Positions 18,987-27,602 of a stretch of 64,000 bases of DNA are shown piece after piece (the stretch's first letter is position 1; the number at the start of each line of letters is the position of its first letter). Below the pieces are notes generated by a model, which worked only from the letters and a program-made list of their open reading frames with translations, was not told where the DNA came from and did not search any database. A program made the position numbers and the translations under genes. This DNA is from Streptomyces liangshanensis (GTDB lineage: Bacteria; Actinomycetota; Actinomycetes; Streptomycetales; Streptomycetaceae). The stretch lies in the NCBI RefSeq assembly GCF_011694815.1, contig NZ_CP050177.1, positions 5,868,001 through 5,932,000 on the forward strand. Direction: 5' to 3'.

Positions 18987-19016
18987 CTTGGGGGACCGCC
19001 ATCCCCTCGATAACCT
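18987..19016 (+). promoter_or_regulatory. metF promoter
   Basis: CTTGGG (18987-18992) and TAACCT (19011-19016) with an 18-bp spacer. The -10 ends 6 nt before the metF ATG, so the mRNA should begin at or next to the start codon. No Shine-Dalgarno sequence is present. Confidence 0.6.
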
Positions 19017-19022
19017 GCACGT

Positions 19023-19940
19023 ATGGCCTTCGGTACACCTTCGACCAGAACGGATCACGCGCCGACCGTGCGTGATCTGCTCGCCGCGGGCGAGACCACC
19101 TATTCGTTCGAGTTCTGGGCGCCCAAGACCGAGAAGGGCGAGCGGAACCTCTGGAACGCGCTGCGCCGCGTCGAGGGGGTGGCCCCCAGCTTCGTGTCGG
19201 TGACGTACGGCGCGGGCGGCTCCACCCGGTCCGGCACGGTCAAGGCCACCGAGCGCATCGCCGCCGACACCACCCTCACCCCGGTCGCCCACCTCACGGC
19301 CGTCGGCCAGTCCGTCGCCGAACTGCGCAACATGATCGGGCAGTACGCCGACGCCGGGATCCGCAACATCCTCGCCGTACGGGGCGACCCGCCCGGCGAC
19401 CCCATGGGCGAGTGGGTCAAGCATCCCCAGGGCGTGCGGTACGCGGCCGAACTGGTGCGCCTGATCAAGGAGTCGGGGGACTTCTGCGTCGGGGTAGCGG
19501 CCTTCCCCGAGATGCACCCCCGGTCGTCCGACTGGGACACCGACATCAGGCACTTCGTCGACAAGTGCCGGGCCGGCGCCGACTACGCCATCACCCAGAT
19601 GTTCTTCGAACCTGACGGATATCTCCACCTTCGTGACCGGGTGGAGTCCGCGGGTTGCACAACTCCGATCATTCCGGAGATCATGCCGGTCACGAGCGTG
19701 AAGATGCTGGAGCGGCTGCCCCAGCTCAGCACCGCCGCCGTCCCGGCCGCGCTGAAAGAACGGATCCTCGCCGTCAAGGACGATCCGGCCGCTGTACGCT
19801 CCATTGGCATCGAGTTCGCGACGGAGTTCTGCGCGGGACTGCTCGCCGAGGGTGTCCCCGGACTGCACTTCATTACACTCAACAACTCCACGGCGACGCT
19901 CGAAATCTACGAGAATCTCGGACTGCGCGAGCAGTCGTGA
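19023..19940 (+). CDS. metF: Methylenetetrahydrofolate reductase
   Basis: 305 residues. FAD-dependent TIM-barrel enzyme reducing 5,10-methylene-THF to 5-methyl-THF, the methyl donor for methionine synthesis. Family marks: [13 protein letters not shown] with the catalytic Glu, [44 protein letters not shown] and PEIMPVTS, and the C-terminal [10 protein letters not shown]. The ATG is at the very start of the predicted transcript (leaderless). A gene for a membrane protein follows 51 bp later on the same strand. Confidence 0.97.
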   Translation: MAFGTPSTRTDHAPTVRDLLAAGETTYSFEFWAPKTEKGERNLWNALRRVEGVAPSFVSVTYGAGGSTRSGTVKATERIAADTTLTPVAHLTAVGQSVAELRNMIGQYADAGIRNILAVRGDPPGDPMGEWVKHPQGVRYAAELVRLIKESGDFCVGVAAFPEMHPRSSDWDTDIRHFVDKCRAGADYAITQMFFEPDGYLHLRDRVESAGCTTPIIPEIMPVTSVKMLERLPQLSTAAVPAALKERILAVKDDPAAVRSIGIEFATEFCAGLLAEGVPGLHFITLNNSTATLEIYENLGLREQS

Positions 19941-19991
19941 CCGGCCGTAGCCGCCCTCTGCCGGGGTGGCGGCCGCAGGAGAGGGGCGGGC

Positions 19992-20921
19992 ATGGGCTGG
20001 ACGGTCCTCTACATCGCGTTCGGAATCGTGGCGCTGTGGCTGCTGGGTGAGGTGCTCCTCCAGTACAAGGCGCGGCTGCGCTGGCGCCTGCTCGCCTTCA
20101 CCGGGTTCATGGGGGTGGTGCTGGGCGTCCTGATGCCGTCCGTCTTCGTCATCGCGCTCGGCGCGATCGCCTTCGCCGTCGGGCAGGCGTACGTGACGCT
20201 GTCCTTCCGCCGCGGTTTCTCCACCGGCTGGGCGCTGGGCGGCAGTCCGGGAGCCAGCCGCCGCCGCAAGGCGGTCGGCGCGGTCGAGCAGGAGCCCACG
20301 CTCGAGGTCTCGGACCTGGAGTACGAACCGGCCATGGCCGGCCCCGCGGCGGACGTGCCGATGGACGCCGCGATGACGGCGACGATGGGCGCGGTGTACG
20401 AGCCGCAGCCGCTCCCCGACGACACCGGGCAGTACGGCGTCTACAAGGACGACCAGGCCCAGGACAACCCGTACGGTGAGGCGTTCGACGCCTTCGCCGG
20501 GTACGGGCAGGCCGCGGCCGGGCAGCCGTACGCGGCGCAGGACCCGTACGCCGACCAGCAGACCGCGTACCAGACCGGGCAGGGCGTCTACGCGGCGCAG
20601 GACACCGGCCAGGGGGCCGGCCAGGACGCCTACGCGCAGTACGGCTACGGCGCCGACCAGTCGTACGCGGCCTACGCCGACCCGTACACCGGCGCGGGCG
20701 ACGGCGGTCAGCAGGCCGGCGCGTACGACAGCTACGGCGGCCAGCAGCAGTACGCGGACCCCTACGCGGCCCAGCAGTACAGCGTCGACACGCCGCCCGG
20801 CGGGGTGTGGGTCCCGCAGCAGCGCGAGAACGACCAGCAGGTGCCGCCGATGCCGCAGGACCAGCCGCACGAGTACGGCTACGACCCCGGCTACAACAAC
20901 GAGCAGCAGTACCGCTACTGA
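19992..20921 (+). CDS. Membrane protein with long Tyr/Gln/Ala/Gly-rich C-terminal tail, function unknown
   Basis: 309 residues. The N-terminus has two to three membrane helices (WTVLYIAFGIVALWLLGEVL; LLAFTGFMGVVLGVLMPSVF; IALGAIAFAVGQAYVTL), then a basic patch (SRRRK). From about residue 130 on the chain is a low-complexity tail dominated by Tyr, Gln, Ala, Gly and Asp, with loosely repeated PYA(A)Q and DPYA(D) motifs and almost no hydrophobic aliphatic residues. The composition resembles prion-like, condensate-forming regions. A purine-rich GGAGAGGGGCGGGC site precedes the ATG. I cannot assign a function. Being next to metF is probably incidental. Confidence 0.85.
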   Translation: MGWTVLYIAFGIVALWLLGEVLLQYKARLRWRLLAFTGFMGVVLGVLMPSVFVIALGAIAFAVGQAYVTLSFRRGFSTGWALGGSPGASRRRKAVGAVEQEPTLEVSDLEYEPAMAGPAADVPMDAAMTATMGAVYEPQPLPDDTGQYGVYKDDQAQDNPYGEAFDAFAGYGQAAAGQPYAAQDPYADQQTAYQTGQGVYAAQDTGQGAGQDAYAQYGYGADQSYAAYADPYTGAGDGGQQAGAYDSYGGQQQYADPYAAQQYSVDTPPGGVWVPQQRENDQQVPPMPQDQPHEYGYDPGYNNEQQYRY

Positions 20922-20952
20922 CCTCCCGGCACTGACCTCCCGTCACCGACTC

Positions 20953-20974
20953 CCGCGGCTACCGCGAGCCGCGG
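20953..20974. terminator. Hairpin at convergent gene ends
   Basis: CCGCGGCT and AGCCGCGG pair around a 6-nt loop at the stop codon of the minus-strand flavoprotein gene, 32 bp after the stop of the plus-strand gene. It could terminate either transcript, but there is no T run. Confidence 0.4.
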
Positions 20975-22488
20975 AAGTCCGCCCCTTCCACGATCAGCCC
21001 GGCCACCAGCGCGCCGGACATCCCCGCGTGGGCGAGACCGCCGCCGGGATGGGCCAGGCCGCCCACCCGGTGGAGGCCGGCCAGGGCCGTGCCGTTCGCC
21101 GGGTACAGGAACGCCCCGTCCGCTCCGGCCAGCGCGGGCGCGGGCACCGAACCGCCCGGCGCACCCGTCAGCTCCGCCGTGTCGGCCGGCGTCCGCACCT
21201 CGCGCCACTCCACCCGCCCGGCCAGCCCGGGCACGGCCGCCTCCGCCGCCGCGACCAGCACGTCGGCGTACCGCTCGCGCACCGCGTCGTCCGTCCAGTC
21301 CACCGACCCCTGCGGGGCGACGGTCGCGGTGATCGTCACCGCCTCGTGGTCACCGCCGGGGCGCGTCGCCGGGTCGTCGGGACGCAGCACCGTGACCGTG
21401 GGCCGCGCCGCCCGCCGCCCGGCGAAGAGGTCGGCCGCCTCGGCGGGCCCGTCGGGGGAGTGCACCACCGTCCGGTGCGCGGCGCCCGCCGGCCGCCCGC
21501 CCCGCAAGGCCAGCAGCACGGTGAACCGCGCGGGTGCCGGAGAGGCGTCCCGGCCCCCCGGCCGTACGTCCCGGCCCTCGGGGCCCGTGTCGCCCGCCTC
21601 CCGGACCTCCCGCCCGGCGAGCGGTCCCGGGTCGACCCCCGTGACCACCCGGTCGGCCGCCACGACCGTCCCGTCCGCCAGCTCGACGCCGGTGGCCGCG
21701 CCGTCCTTCTCCACGATCCTGGTCACCGCCGCCCCGAACACGAACTCCACCCGGCGCGCCAGGCACCTTTCGTGCACCGCCCGGGCCAACTCCCGCATCC
21801 CGCCGCCCACATACCAGCTGCCGAAGGTCTGCTCCAGGTACGGCAGCACGGCCGCGCTCGCCGGGGCCCGCCGCGGATCGAGGCCGTACGCCAGGGCGTA
21901 CCCGTCCAGCAGCGCGGCGAGGCGGGGGTCCGCCAGCTCCCAGGCGCCGATCTCCGCGACCGTCGCGGCCCGGCGCGCGCCGCGCAGCAGCCGTCTGTGC
22001 CGCACCGCCGGATACGGCTCGTGGGCCAGCGGCCCCCGGTCGGCGGGCAGCGGCTCCTCCAACAGCGGGCGCCTGGACCGCTCCCAGGTGTCCCTGGCCC
22101 GTCCGAGGAAGTCCCCCCAGCGCTCCCCGGCGCCCCCGCCCAGCGCGGCGTCGAGCGCGGAGACGACCCCGGCCCGTGACGCGTTGGGCAGCAGGACGTC
22201 CGTACCGTCCGCGAAGACGTGCCGGCTCGCCGGGTCCACCTGCCGGAGCTCGACGCACGCCTCCAGCGGCTCCTTGCCGGTCTTGACGAACAGATCGCGG
22301 TACACCGCAGGCAGGTGCAGCAGCCCGGGGCCCGTGTCGAAGACGAAGCCCTCGCGGGCGAACCGGCCGACCGACCCGCCGTACGTCGCCGCCCGCTCGT
22401 ACACCGTCACCCGGTGCCCCGCCACGGCCAGCCGGGCGGCCGCCGCCATGGCGCCCATGCCCGCGCCGATCACCACAATCCGTGCCAT
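20959..22488 (-). CDS. Phytoene-desaturase-like FAD-dependent oxidoreductase
   Basis: 509 residues from the ATG at 22488. It has the CrtI/amine-oxidase layout: FAD-binding VVIGAGMGAMAAAARLA at the N-terminus, YERAATYGGSVGRF, FDTGPGLLHLP, YVGGGMRELA before the second half, and the C-terminal substrate/FAD segment VGGLAHPGGGLAHAGMSGALVAGLI. Such enzymes desaturate carotenoids or related polyprenoids, but no other carotenoid gene is nearby, so the substrate is open. The longer upstream start is rejected: TAAAGT ends 7 nt before the ATG at 22488, indicating a leaderless mRNA from there. Confidence 0.85.
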   Translation of the reverse strand: MARIVVIGAGMGAMAAAARLAVAGHRVTVYERAATYGGSVGRFAREGFVFDTGPGLLHLPAVYRDLFVKTGKEPLEACVELRQVDPASRHVFADGTDVLLPNASRAGVVSALDAALGGGAGERWGDFLGRARDTWERSRRPLLEEPLPADRGPLAHEPYPAVRHRRLLRGARRAATVAEIGAWELADPRLAALLDGYALAYGLDPRRAPASAAVLPYLEQTFGSWYVGGGMRELARAVHERCLARRVEFVFGAAVTRIVEKDGAATGVELADGTVVAADRVVTGVDPGPLAGREVREAGDTGPEGRDVRPGGRDASPAPARFTVLLALRGGRPAGAAHRTVVHSPDGPAEAADLFAGRRAARPTVTVLRPDDPATRPGGDHEAVTITATVAPQGSVDWTDDAVRERYADVLVAAAEAAVPGLAGRVEWREVRTPADTAELTGAPGGSVPAPALAGADGAFLYPANGTALAGLHRVGGLAHPGGGLAHAGMSGALVAGLIVEGADFRGSR

Positions 22489-22962
22489 GCCAGGGACTTT
22501 ATCCGGGGCCACCGACAACGCCGTCCCGCACCCGGCGCCCCGGGCGGCTGCGCGTAGGGGTACTCAGCGTGCGGGATGAGTACGCGCGCGGATGGGACGG
22601 CACCCGCGCCGCAGGGAGAGTGGGGACCACGGAAGGGGCGCGGCGCCGGCACCGCCGGCACGGGGCTGCGGAACGGTGCCGCTCTCCTGACGTGGTGGAC
22701 GGGGGGAACGGGGGAGGGGAACAACGGGGGAGGGGAACGGGGGAGCGGGGGAACGCGCCGGCCCGGTGGGACTCAGGAGGACCGAGTCCCACCGGACCGG
22801 CGCACTCGTGTGTCCGGGGCGCGGCCCCCGACGCGCGGCGAGAAATCTCGTCCGTACGTGCGTACGAGGCAACGTCGCAGGTCAGGGGTGATTGTCAGTG
22901 GTGTGCTCCACGATGAACACATACGGCCACAGAGCCGTCACACGAGGACAGGAGGTTCCGCC
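22489..22962. other. 474-bp intergenic region: G-rich tract, hairpin and dyad before the HEPN gene
   Basis: No gene is supported here. From 22701 to 22751 there are seven runs of four or more G (22701-06, 22710-14, 22716-19, 22726-30, 22732-35, 22739-43, 22747-51), a strong G-quadruplex candidate on the coding strand. A perfect 12-bp stem follows (22763-22774 with 22784-22795) whose 9-nt loop reads AGGAGGACC. At 22853-22866 CGTACG-TG-CGTACG forms a dyad that could be an operator. The HEPN gene's own AGGAGG is at 22950-22955. Confidence 0.6.
22496..22501 (-). promoter_or_regulatory. -10-like element of the phytoene-desaturase-like gene
   Basis: TAAAGT on the minus strand with 7 nt to the ATG at 22488 and no ribosome-binding site. 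Confidence 0.5.
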
Positions 22963-23502
22963 ATGGCCAGCTCCCACGCCGGTGCCGCACGTCGGCGCCC
23001 CACGGGTGGCCCTGCCCCCTCACTGACCGGACCACCCAGCGACGTCCACCCGGTCCTGCGCAGGGCCACGGCCCCGCCGGCCGCCCTCGACCTCCTCGCC
23101 AAGGCCCGCCACGGCCTGGACGAGGCGGCGACGCTGGACACACCGAACGAGCGCTACGCCACCGCCCACCTCGCCGCCCTGCGCACCGCGGCCGCCGTCC
23201 TCGCCGCGCGGGGCCGCCCCGACACCACCCCGCCGCGCCGCCGCCGGATCAGGACCGCCTGGGAGGTCCTGCCCGAGATAGCGCCCGAACTGTCCGAGTG
23301 GAGCGCCCTGTTCGCCGCCGGCGCGCCCCGCAGGGCGCGCGCCGAGGCGGGCATCCGGGGCGCGGCGAGCAGCCGCGACGCCGACGACCTCCTGCGGGAC
23401 GTGGCCATGTTCCTGCGCCTGGTGGAGCGGATGCTGGTGCTCGCGCCGGTCCTGCCCCAGCCCCGCGCCGAGTTACCGGGACAGGAGGACGCCGCGGGGT
23501 GA
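22963..23502 (+). CDS. SAV_6107-type HEPN-domain protein (possible ribonuclease), contains a TTA codon
   Basis: 179 residues from the ATG at 22963, with AGGAGG 7 nt upstream; the longer reading frame is rejected. After a disordered ~30-residue start comes a helical HEPN-like core resembling the SAV_6107 family of Streptomyces. It contains RYATAH at residues 64-69, an RX4H motif of the kind that forms the active site of HEPN ribonucleases. A second helical part (RIRTAWEVLPEIAPELSEWS) and a C-terminal helix (DLLRDVAMFLRLVERML) follow. Codon 171 (23473-23475) is TTA, the only in-frame TTA I found in this window; in Streptomyces these need the bldA tRNA. A methyltransferase gene follows after 93 bp. 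Confidence 0.85.
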   Translation: MASSHAGAARRRPTGGPAPSLTGPPSDVHPVLRRATAPPAALDLLAKARHGLDEAATLDTPNERYATAHLAALRTAAAVLAARGRPDTTPPRRRRIRTAWEVLPEIAPELSEWSALFAAGAPRRARAEAGIRGAASSRDADDLLRDVAMFLRLVERMLVLAPVLPQPRAELPGQEDAAG

Positions 23503-23595
23503 GGGGCGGGGGCGGCCGAGGCAATAGGGTGGGCGGAGCCCGCACCGTTCACGCCCCGCCGCCCGGGGCGGCACCGCGCCGAGGAGTCAACTGCC

Positions 23596-24381
23596 GTGTC
23601 GGACCCTTCCCCTGTCTTCGGTGGGGAGACGCCATCGCGCCCCCGGGGCTCCCTGCGTACCGCCGTGGTCTGGGAGGTCCTCAAGGACGCCCTGGAGCGC
23701 CGGGGCAAGGCCGCCGGGACGGACGTCCTCGACGTGCTCGACACCGGCGGGGGCACGGGCAACTTCGCCGTGCCCGTCGCCCGCCTCGGGCACCGGGTGA
23801 CCGTCGTCGACCCGAGTCCGAACGCGCTCTTCGCGCTGGAGCGCCGGGCGGACGAGGCCGGGGTGGCCGACCGGGTCCACGGGGTGCAGGGCGACATCCA
23901 CGGGCTCTTCGACGTGGTCGAGCGGGCCGGTTTCGACGCCGTGCTCTGCCACGGCGTCCTGGAGTACGTGGACGACCCCGCCGACGGCGTACGGACCGTG
24001 TCGGACGCCCTGCGCCCGGCCGGCGCGCTCAGCCTGCTCGCCGCGGGCCTCGGCGGGGCCGTCCTCGCCCGGGCCCTCGCCGGCCACTTCACCGAGGCCA
24101 GGCAGGCGCTCACCGACCCGGCGGGCCGCTGGGGCGAGGGCGACCCGGTGCCCCGGCGCTTCACGGCCGAACAGCTGACGGACCTGGTCGGCGACGCGGG
24201 CCTGCGGGTCGGCGCCGTGCACGGCGTACGGGTCTTCGCCGACCTCGTCCCCGGCGGTCTGGTCGACACCCAGCCGGGGGCACTGGAGGCGCTGCTGAGG
24301 CTGGAGACGGCCGCCGCCGAGCTGCCCGCGTTCCACGCCGTCGCCACCCAGCTGCACGTCCTCGGCGAGAAACGGCCGTGA
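23596..24381 (+). CDS. Class I SAM-dependent methyltransferase
   Basis: 261 residues. Rossmann-fold methyltransferase: motif I as LDTGGGTGNFAVPVA near residue 48, the ribose-binding acid in VTVVDPSP, an acidic motif at GVQGDIHGL, and the post-motif AVLCHGVLEYVDDP. This looks like a small-molecule or tRNA-wobble type enzyme (CmoA/SmtA-like) rather than a DNA methylase; no target-recognition domain is present. GTG start with GAGGAG upstream. It follows the HEPN gene on the same strand; TAGGGT near 23527 could give it a separate promoter. Substrate unknown. Confidence 0.9.
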   Translation: MSDPSPVFGGETPSRPRGSLRTAVVWEVLKDALERRGKAAGTDVLDVLDTGGGTGNFAVPVARLGHRVTVVDPSPNALFALERRADEAGVADRVHGVQGDIHGLFDVVERAGFDAVLCHGVLEYVDDPADGVRTVSDALRPAGALSLLAAGLGGAVLARALAGHFTEARQALTDPAGRWGEGDPVPRRFTAEQLTDLVGDAGLRVGAVHGVRVFADLVPGGLVDTQPGALEALLRLETAAAELPAFHAVATQLHVLGEKRP

Positions 24382-24578
24382 CCTTCAGGGGCCGATCGTG
24401 TGGCTGATCAGCGATGCAGCCGCGCATGCAGTGCGTCACTGGACCCCCGTGAAAGCCCCGGGCGCCGTATGATCGGTGTACACCATCCGGCATGACGGAT
24501 CGATGGTTGGGGAATCAACGCCTCAGCGGTTGAAACGGCATGGCGGCCCGGATTGGCGAAATGGCGTTGAGGGCGGGT

Positions 24579-24607
24579 TTCACGGGGGCCGATTCCCTGC
24601 CTATCCT
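24579..24607 (+). promoter_or_regulatory. Candidate promoter of the DUF3040 gene
   Basis: TTCACG (24579-24584) and TATCCT (24602-24607) separated by 17 bp, 53 bp before the GTG at 24660. The rest of the 278-bp gap after the methyltransferase gene shows no gene. Confidence 0.5.
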
Positions 24608-24659
24608 TGAAGGGGCCGCATCCCGGTCGCCCCCCGCGACCGACGACTAGGAGGACTCC

Positions 24660-25055
24660 GTGCCGCTCTCGGAGCACGAGCAGCGAATGCTCGAGCAAAT
24701 GGAGCGAGCGCTGTACGCCGAAGATCCCAAGTTCGCGACAGCGCTTGAGGGAAGCGGGCTGCGTACATACACCCGACGACGGGTCTATCAGGCAGTCGCA
24801 GGCTTCCTGGTGGGTATCGCGCTCCTCATGGCCGGAATGGTCGCTCAGCAGATCTGGATCAGCGTGGTGGGGTTCCTCGTCATGCTCGGCTGTGCGGTCC
24901 TGGCGGTCACCGGCTGGCGGAAGGCGCCCAAACCGGGCGAGCAACCGGCTGCCGGGGGCGGAGCGCCCGGCCGACGACAACCACGACAACGTCGCTCGAT
25001 GATGAACCGTATCGAGCAGCGGTGGCAGCGCCGCCGCGACGAACAGGGCCAGTGA
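24660..25055 (+). CDS. DUF3040 membrane protein
   Basis: 131 residues. It starts with the DUF3040 signature (MPLSEHEQRMLEQMERAL, then DPKFATAL), followed by two membrane helices (AVAGFLVGIALLMAGMVA and IWISVVGFLVMLGCAVLAV) and a basic, Arg/Gln-rich tail. The family is actinobacterial and of unknown function; Mycobacterium has a relative near its own dcw cluster. GTG start with AGGAGG at 24649-24654. Convergent with the transglutaminase operon across a very strong hairpin. Confidence 0.92.
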   Translation: MPLSEHEQRMLEQMERALYAEDPKFATALEGSGLRTYTRRRVYQAVAGFLVGIALLMAGMVAQQIWISVVGFLVMLGCAVLAVTGWRKAPKPGEQPAAGGGAPGRRQPRQRRSMMNRIEQRWQRRRDEQGQ

Positions 25056-25071
25056 GTTCCTGAGGTTCTTC

Positions 25072-25114
25072 ATGAAGGAGGGGCGGACGCGTGACGCGTC
25101 CGCCCCTCCTTCAT
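25072..25114. terminator. Perfect 20-bp bidirectional terminator hairpin
   Basis: Bases 25072-25091 pair without mismatch to 25095-25114 around a TGA loop; the stem core is GAAGGAGGGGCGGACGCG. It lies midway between the convergent stops at 25055 and 25170 and should end both transcripts. Confidence 0.9.
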
Positions 25115-25169
25115 GTCGTGAGCTGATCCGTGAGCCGATCCGTCACCCGGTCCGCGCCGCCCCGGCCCC

Positions 25170-27602
25170 TCAGCCCCCCTGGCGGGAGGGGCGGCGGCGG
25201 ATCGTGTCCGCCCAGCGGGACGGATGGAGGCGGTGGGCGGACCAGCGGTCCACGAGAACCGTCCACCGCTCCGAAAGCGCCCAGATCACCCGAATGGAGG
25301 AGCGCGGAGCGAGGAGCGCGCGCAGCCGCGCCGCGCGCCCCGCCGGGGCGTGCAGGCCCTCGTGCACCAGGCGGACGTCCTCGGCCAGCCCCGTACCCGC
25401 CCGGGGTACCGGTGCGTACAGCACCTGCTCCACCGCGCCGGCCAGCCGGTGCACGGCCTGCGCCGCCCCCGGCTCCAGGCGTCCTTCCCGCACGATCCGC
25501 TCGGCCGCCTTCCGCGGGGTCCGCGAATCGTCCGGCGTAATGCCGTAGTCCCACGCCGTATCGGTGATTTCACGCCACGCCGCGAGCGTCCGCGCGAAGG
25601 CGTCCGCTTCCGTACGCCCCGCCGAGCCCAGTCGCCGGGCCCGCAGCCCGCGCCGCCGCAGCAGCGGCAGGAACGGCAGCAGGAGGACCACCACGGCGGC
25701 CAGCCACAGGGCGGCCACCCCCACCCCCGACCACCAGGGGCTCTCGGGGTCGTCCGGGGTCACCGCGGCGCCCGGGGCGACCGAGCCGCACCCGTCCAGC
25801 CGCCGCGCCTGCGCGTCGCAGCTCTGCGAGGCCGACGGCTCCGTGGACGGCGCGGCCGAGGTCGTGGAGTCCGGGAGCTGGGGGTCGCTCGCGCTGCCCG
25901 AAGGCGCCTCGGGGCGGGTGTAGTCGGGGGTGCTGCCCCGGCTCGGCGTCGGCTCGAACCGGGTCCACCCCACGCCCTCGAAGTACAGCTCGGGCCAGGC
26001 GTGCGCGTCGCGCAGTCCCACCGACACGGTCCCGTTCGGCTGGGCCGTACCGGGCGTGAAGCCGACCGCGACCCGGGCCGGGATCCCGAGCGTGCGGGCC
26101 ATCGCGGCCATCGTGAAGGAGAAGTGGACGCAGAAGCCTTCCTTGTTCTTCAGGAAGCGCGTGATCGCGGTGATCCCGGTGCCGGAGTCGACCTGGGTGT
26201 CGTAGGTGAACCCGCCGTCCACGGCGAACCAGTCCTGGAGCTTGACGGCCCTCTCGTAGTCGTTCGCCGAGCCCGACGTGACCTTCTTCGCGGTGTTCTC
26301 GACCACGGCCGGCAGGTTGCGCGGCACCTGGGTGTACTCCCGGCGCAGGGCCGCCGGGGCCGGGGGCGCCGAGGCGAGCTGCTCGCGGGTCGGCTCGACG
26401 AGCAGGCTGCTGACCTTGTACCGCTCACCGCGGGTCGACTGGCCGTTCTCGCCCACCAGCGTCCGGCCCGTGGGCTCGTAGCGCCAGCGTCCGTCGATGT
26501 CGACCTTGGTCGCCGGGTACGGCATCGGCAGGTAGTCCTGCCGGTACCAGGGGGCGGCCGAGATCGTGGTGGTGACCTCGGTGGTACGGACGTCCGAGTC
26601 CAGCCCCGGCGGGGTCGGCAGCTCGTCCGGCACGTCCTCGATGCTGCGCTGCGAGAACCGCCAGGAGGTGCCGTCGAACTTGTCGAGCGCCATGATCCGC
26701 AGGTACATGTTCTGCGTGTCGGGCGCGTTCGTCCGGTAGCTCAGCGCCTCGCGGTCCTCGGGCTGGTTCAGGTTGTCCTGGAGCGACACCAGCGGGTTCA
26801 CCGCCGAGATGGTGCCTCCGCCGCCCGGTCCGGAACCGGTCCCGCCGCCGGTGCCGGCCAACAGGCCGCCGTCGAGGGCGGGCAGGGCCAGCGGGACCAC
26901 CAGGGCCACCCCGAGCGCGACGACGCCGATCCTGCGTCCGGTACGGATCGGTGGCGGCGCGCCCGCGCCGGCCGCCTCCCCGCCGGGCAGCCGCCCCGTC
27001 CGCGGGGTGCCGCCGAAGACCCGGCCCCACTGGGACAGCCGGTCCCGGCCCTCGGCCAGGAGCAGCAGCAGATACCCGCACGCGGCGAGCAGGAACCACC
27101 AGGCGCCGCCGGCCCCGCCGGAGAGCCCGGCCGCCACCGAGTACAGCGCCAGCAGCGGCAGCCCGGCCGGGGCCGCGCTGCGGAACGTCACCGCGAGCGC
27201 GTCCACGGCCAGCCCGATGACGACCACGCCGCCGACGAGCATCAGCCGGATGCCGTCGGTCGCCGGCGCCGGTATCGCGAAGCGCCCGACGTCGTCACCG
27301 CCCGCGCTCAGCAGCGCGCCGAAGCGGGAGATGACGTCCGGGGTCGGCAGGAGGCCGAGGAACGCCTGCTGTCCGGCGAAGACCACCGTCAGCATGAGCA
27401 GCGTCACCAGCGCCTGGAGCGCCACGGTGAGCGGCCTGGCCAGCGGCACCCGCCGGCACAGCGCGCCCGTGACGCCGACGACCGCCACCATCACGGCGGC
27501 CTGGAGCAGCCACGTGGCCGGTTCGACCAGCGGCAGCAGGGCGCCCGCCGCCATCAGCGTGGCGGCGAAGGCGCACAGCGCCAGCCTTCCGCGACCGCTC
27601 AT
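25170..27602 (-). CDS. TgpA-type transmembrane transglutaminase-like protein
   Basis: 810 residues. About six membrane helices in the first ~240 residues, then an extracytoplasmic domain with a transglutaminase-like catalytic region (KEGFCVHFSFTMAAMARTLGIP with the Cys, and GLRDAHAWPELYFEG with the His), a Ser/Thr/Pro linker, one more helix, and a cytoplasmic tail with a DUF4129-like segment. The ATG at 27602 is chosen: it overlaps the DUF58 stop (ATGA) and has GGAGG 6 nt upstream. Last gene of the moxR-DUF58-tgpA operon. The set is widespread; a role in assembling or modifying envelope proteins is likely but unproven. Confidence 0.9.
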   Translation of the reverse strand: MSGRGRLALCAFAATLMAAGALLPLVEPATWLLQAAVMVAVVGVTGALCRRVPLARPLTVALQALVTLLMLTVVFAGQQAFLGLLPTPDVISRFGALLSAGGDDVGRFAIPAPATDGIRLMLVGGVVVIGLAVDALAVTFRSAAPAGLPLLALYSVAAGLSGGAGGAWWFLLAACGYLLLLLAEGRDRLSQWGRVFGGTPRTGRLPGGEAAGAGAPPPIRTGRRIGVVALGVALVVPLALPALDGGLLAGTGGGTGSGPGGGGTISAVNPLVSLQDNLNQPEDREALSYRTNAPDTQNMYLRIMALDKFDGTSWRFSQRSIEDVPDELPTPPGLDSDVRTTEVTTTISAAPWYRQDYLPMPYPATKVDIDGRWRYEPTGRTLVGENGQSTRGERYKVSSLLVEPTREQLASAPPAPAALRREYTQVPRNLPAVVENTAKKVTSGSANDYERAVKLQDWFAVDGGFTYDTQVDSGTGITAITRFLKNKEGFCVHFSFTMAAMARTLGIPARVAVGFTPGTAQPNGTVSVGLRDAHAWPELYFEGVGWTRFEPTPSRGSTPDYTRPEAPSGSASDPQLPDSTTSAAPSTEPSASQSCDAQARRLDGCGSVAPGAAVTPDDPESPWWSGVGVAALWLAAVVVLLLPFLPLLRRRGLRARRLGSAGRTEADAFARTLAAWREITDTAWDYGITPDDSRTPRKAAERIVREGRLEPGAAQAVHRLAGAVEQVLYAPVPRAGTGLAEDVRLVHEGLHAPAGRAARLRALLAPRSSIRVIWALSERWTVLVDRWSAHRLHPSRWADTIRRRPSRQGG

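Noticed and set aside
22775..22783. Small gene starting after the AGGAGG in the hairpin loop
   Set aside because: No start codon at suitable distance opens a frame of useful length before a stop, so the motif is reported only as part of the hairpin.
22576..22962. N-terminal extension of the HEPN protein
   Set aside because: The frame is open upstream, but the translation is G-tract-encoded low-complexity sequence and the ATG at 22963 has a strong AGGAGG site.
24408..25073. Minus-strand frame beginning MKNLRNSLALF over the DUF3040 gene
   Set aside because: The start looks signal-peptide-like, but the frame is antisense to a clear DUF3040 gene and runs into a terminator hairpin at its 5' end.
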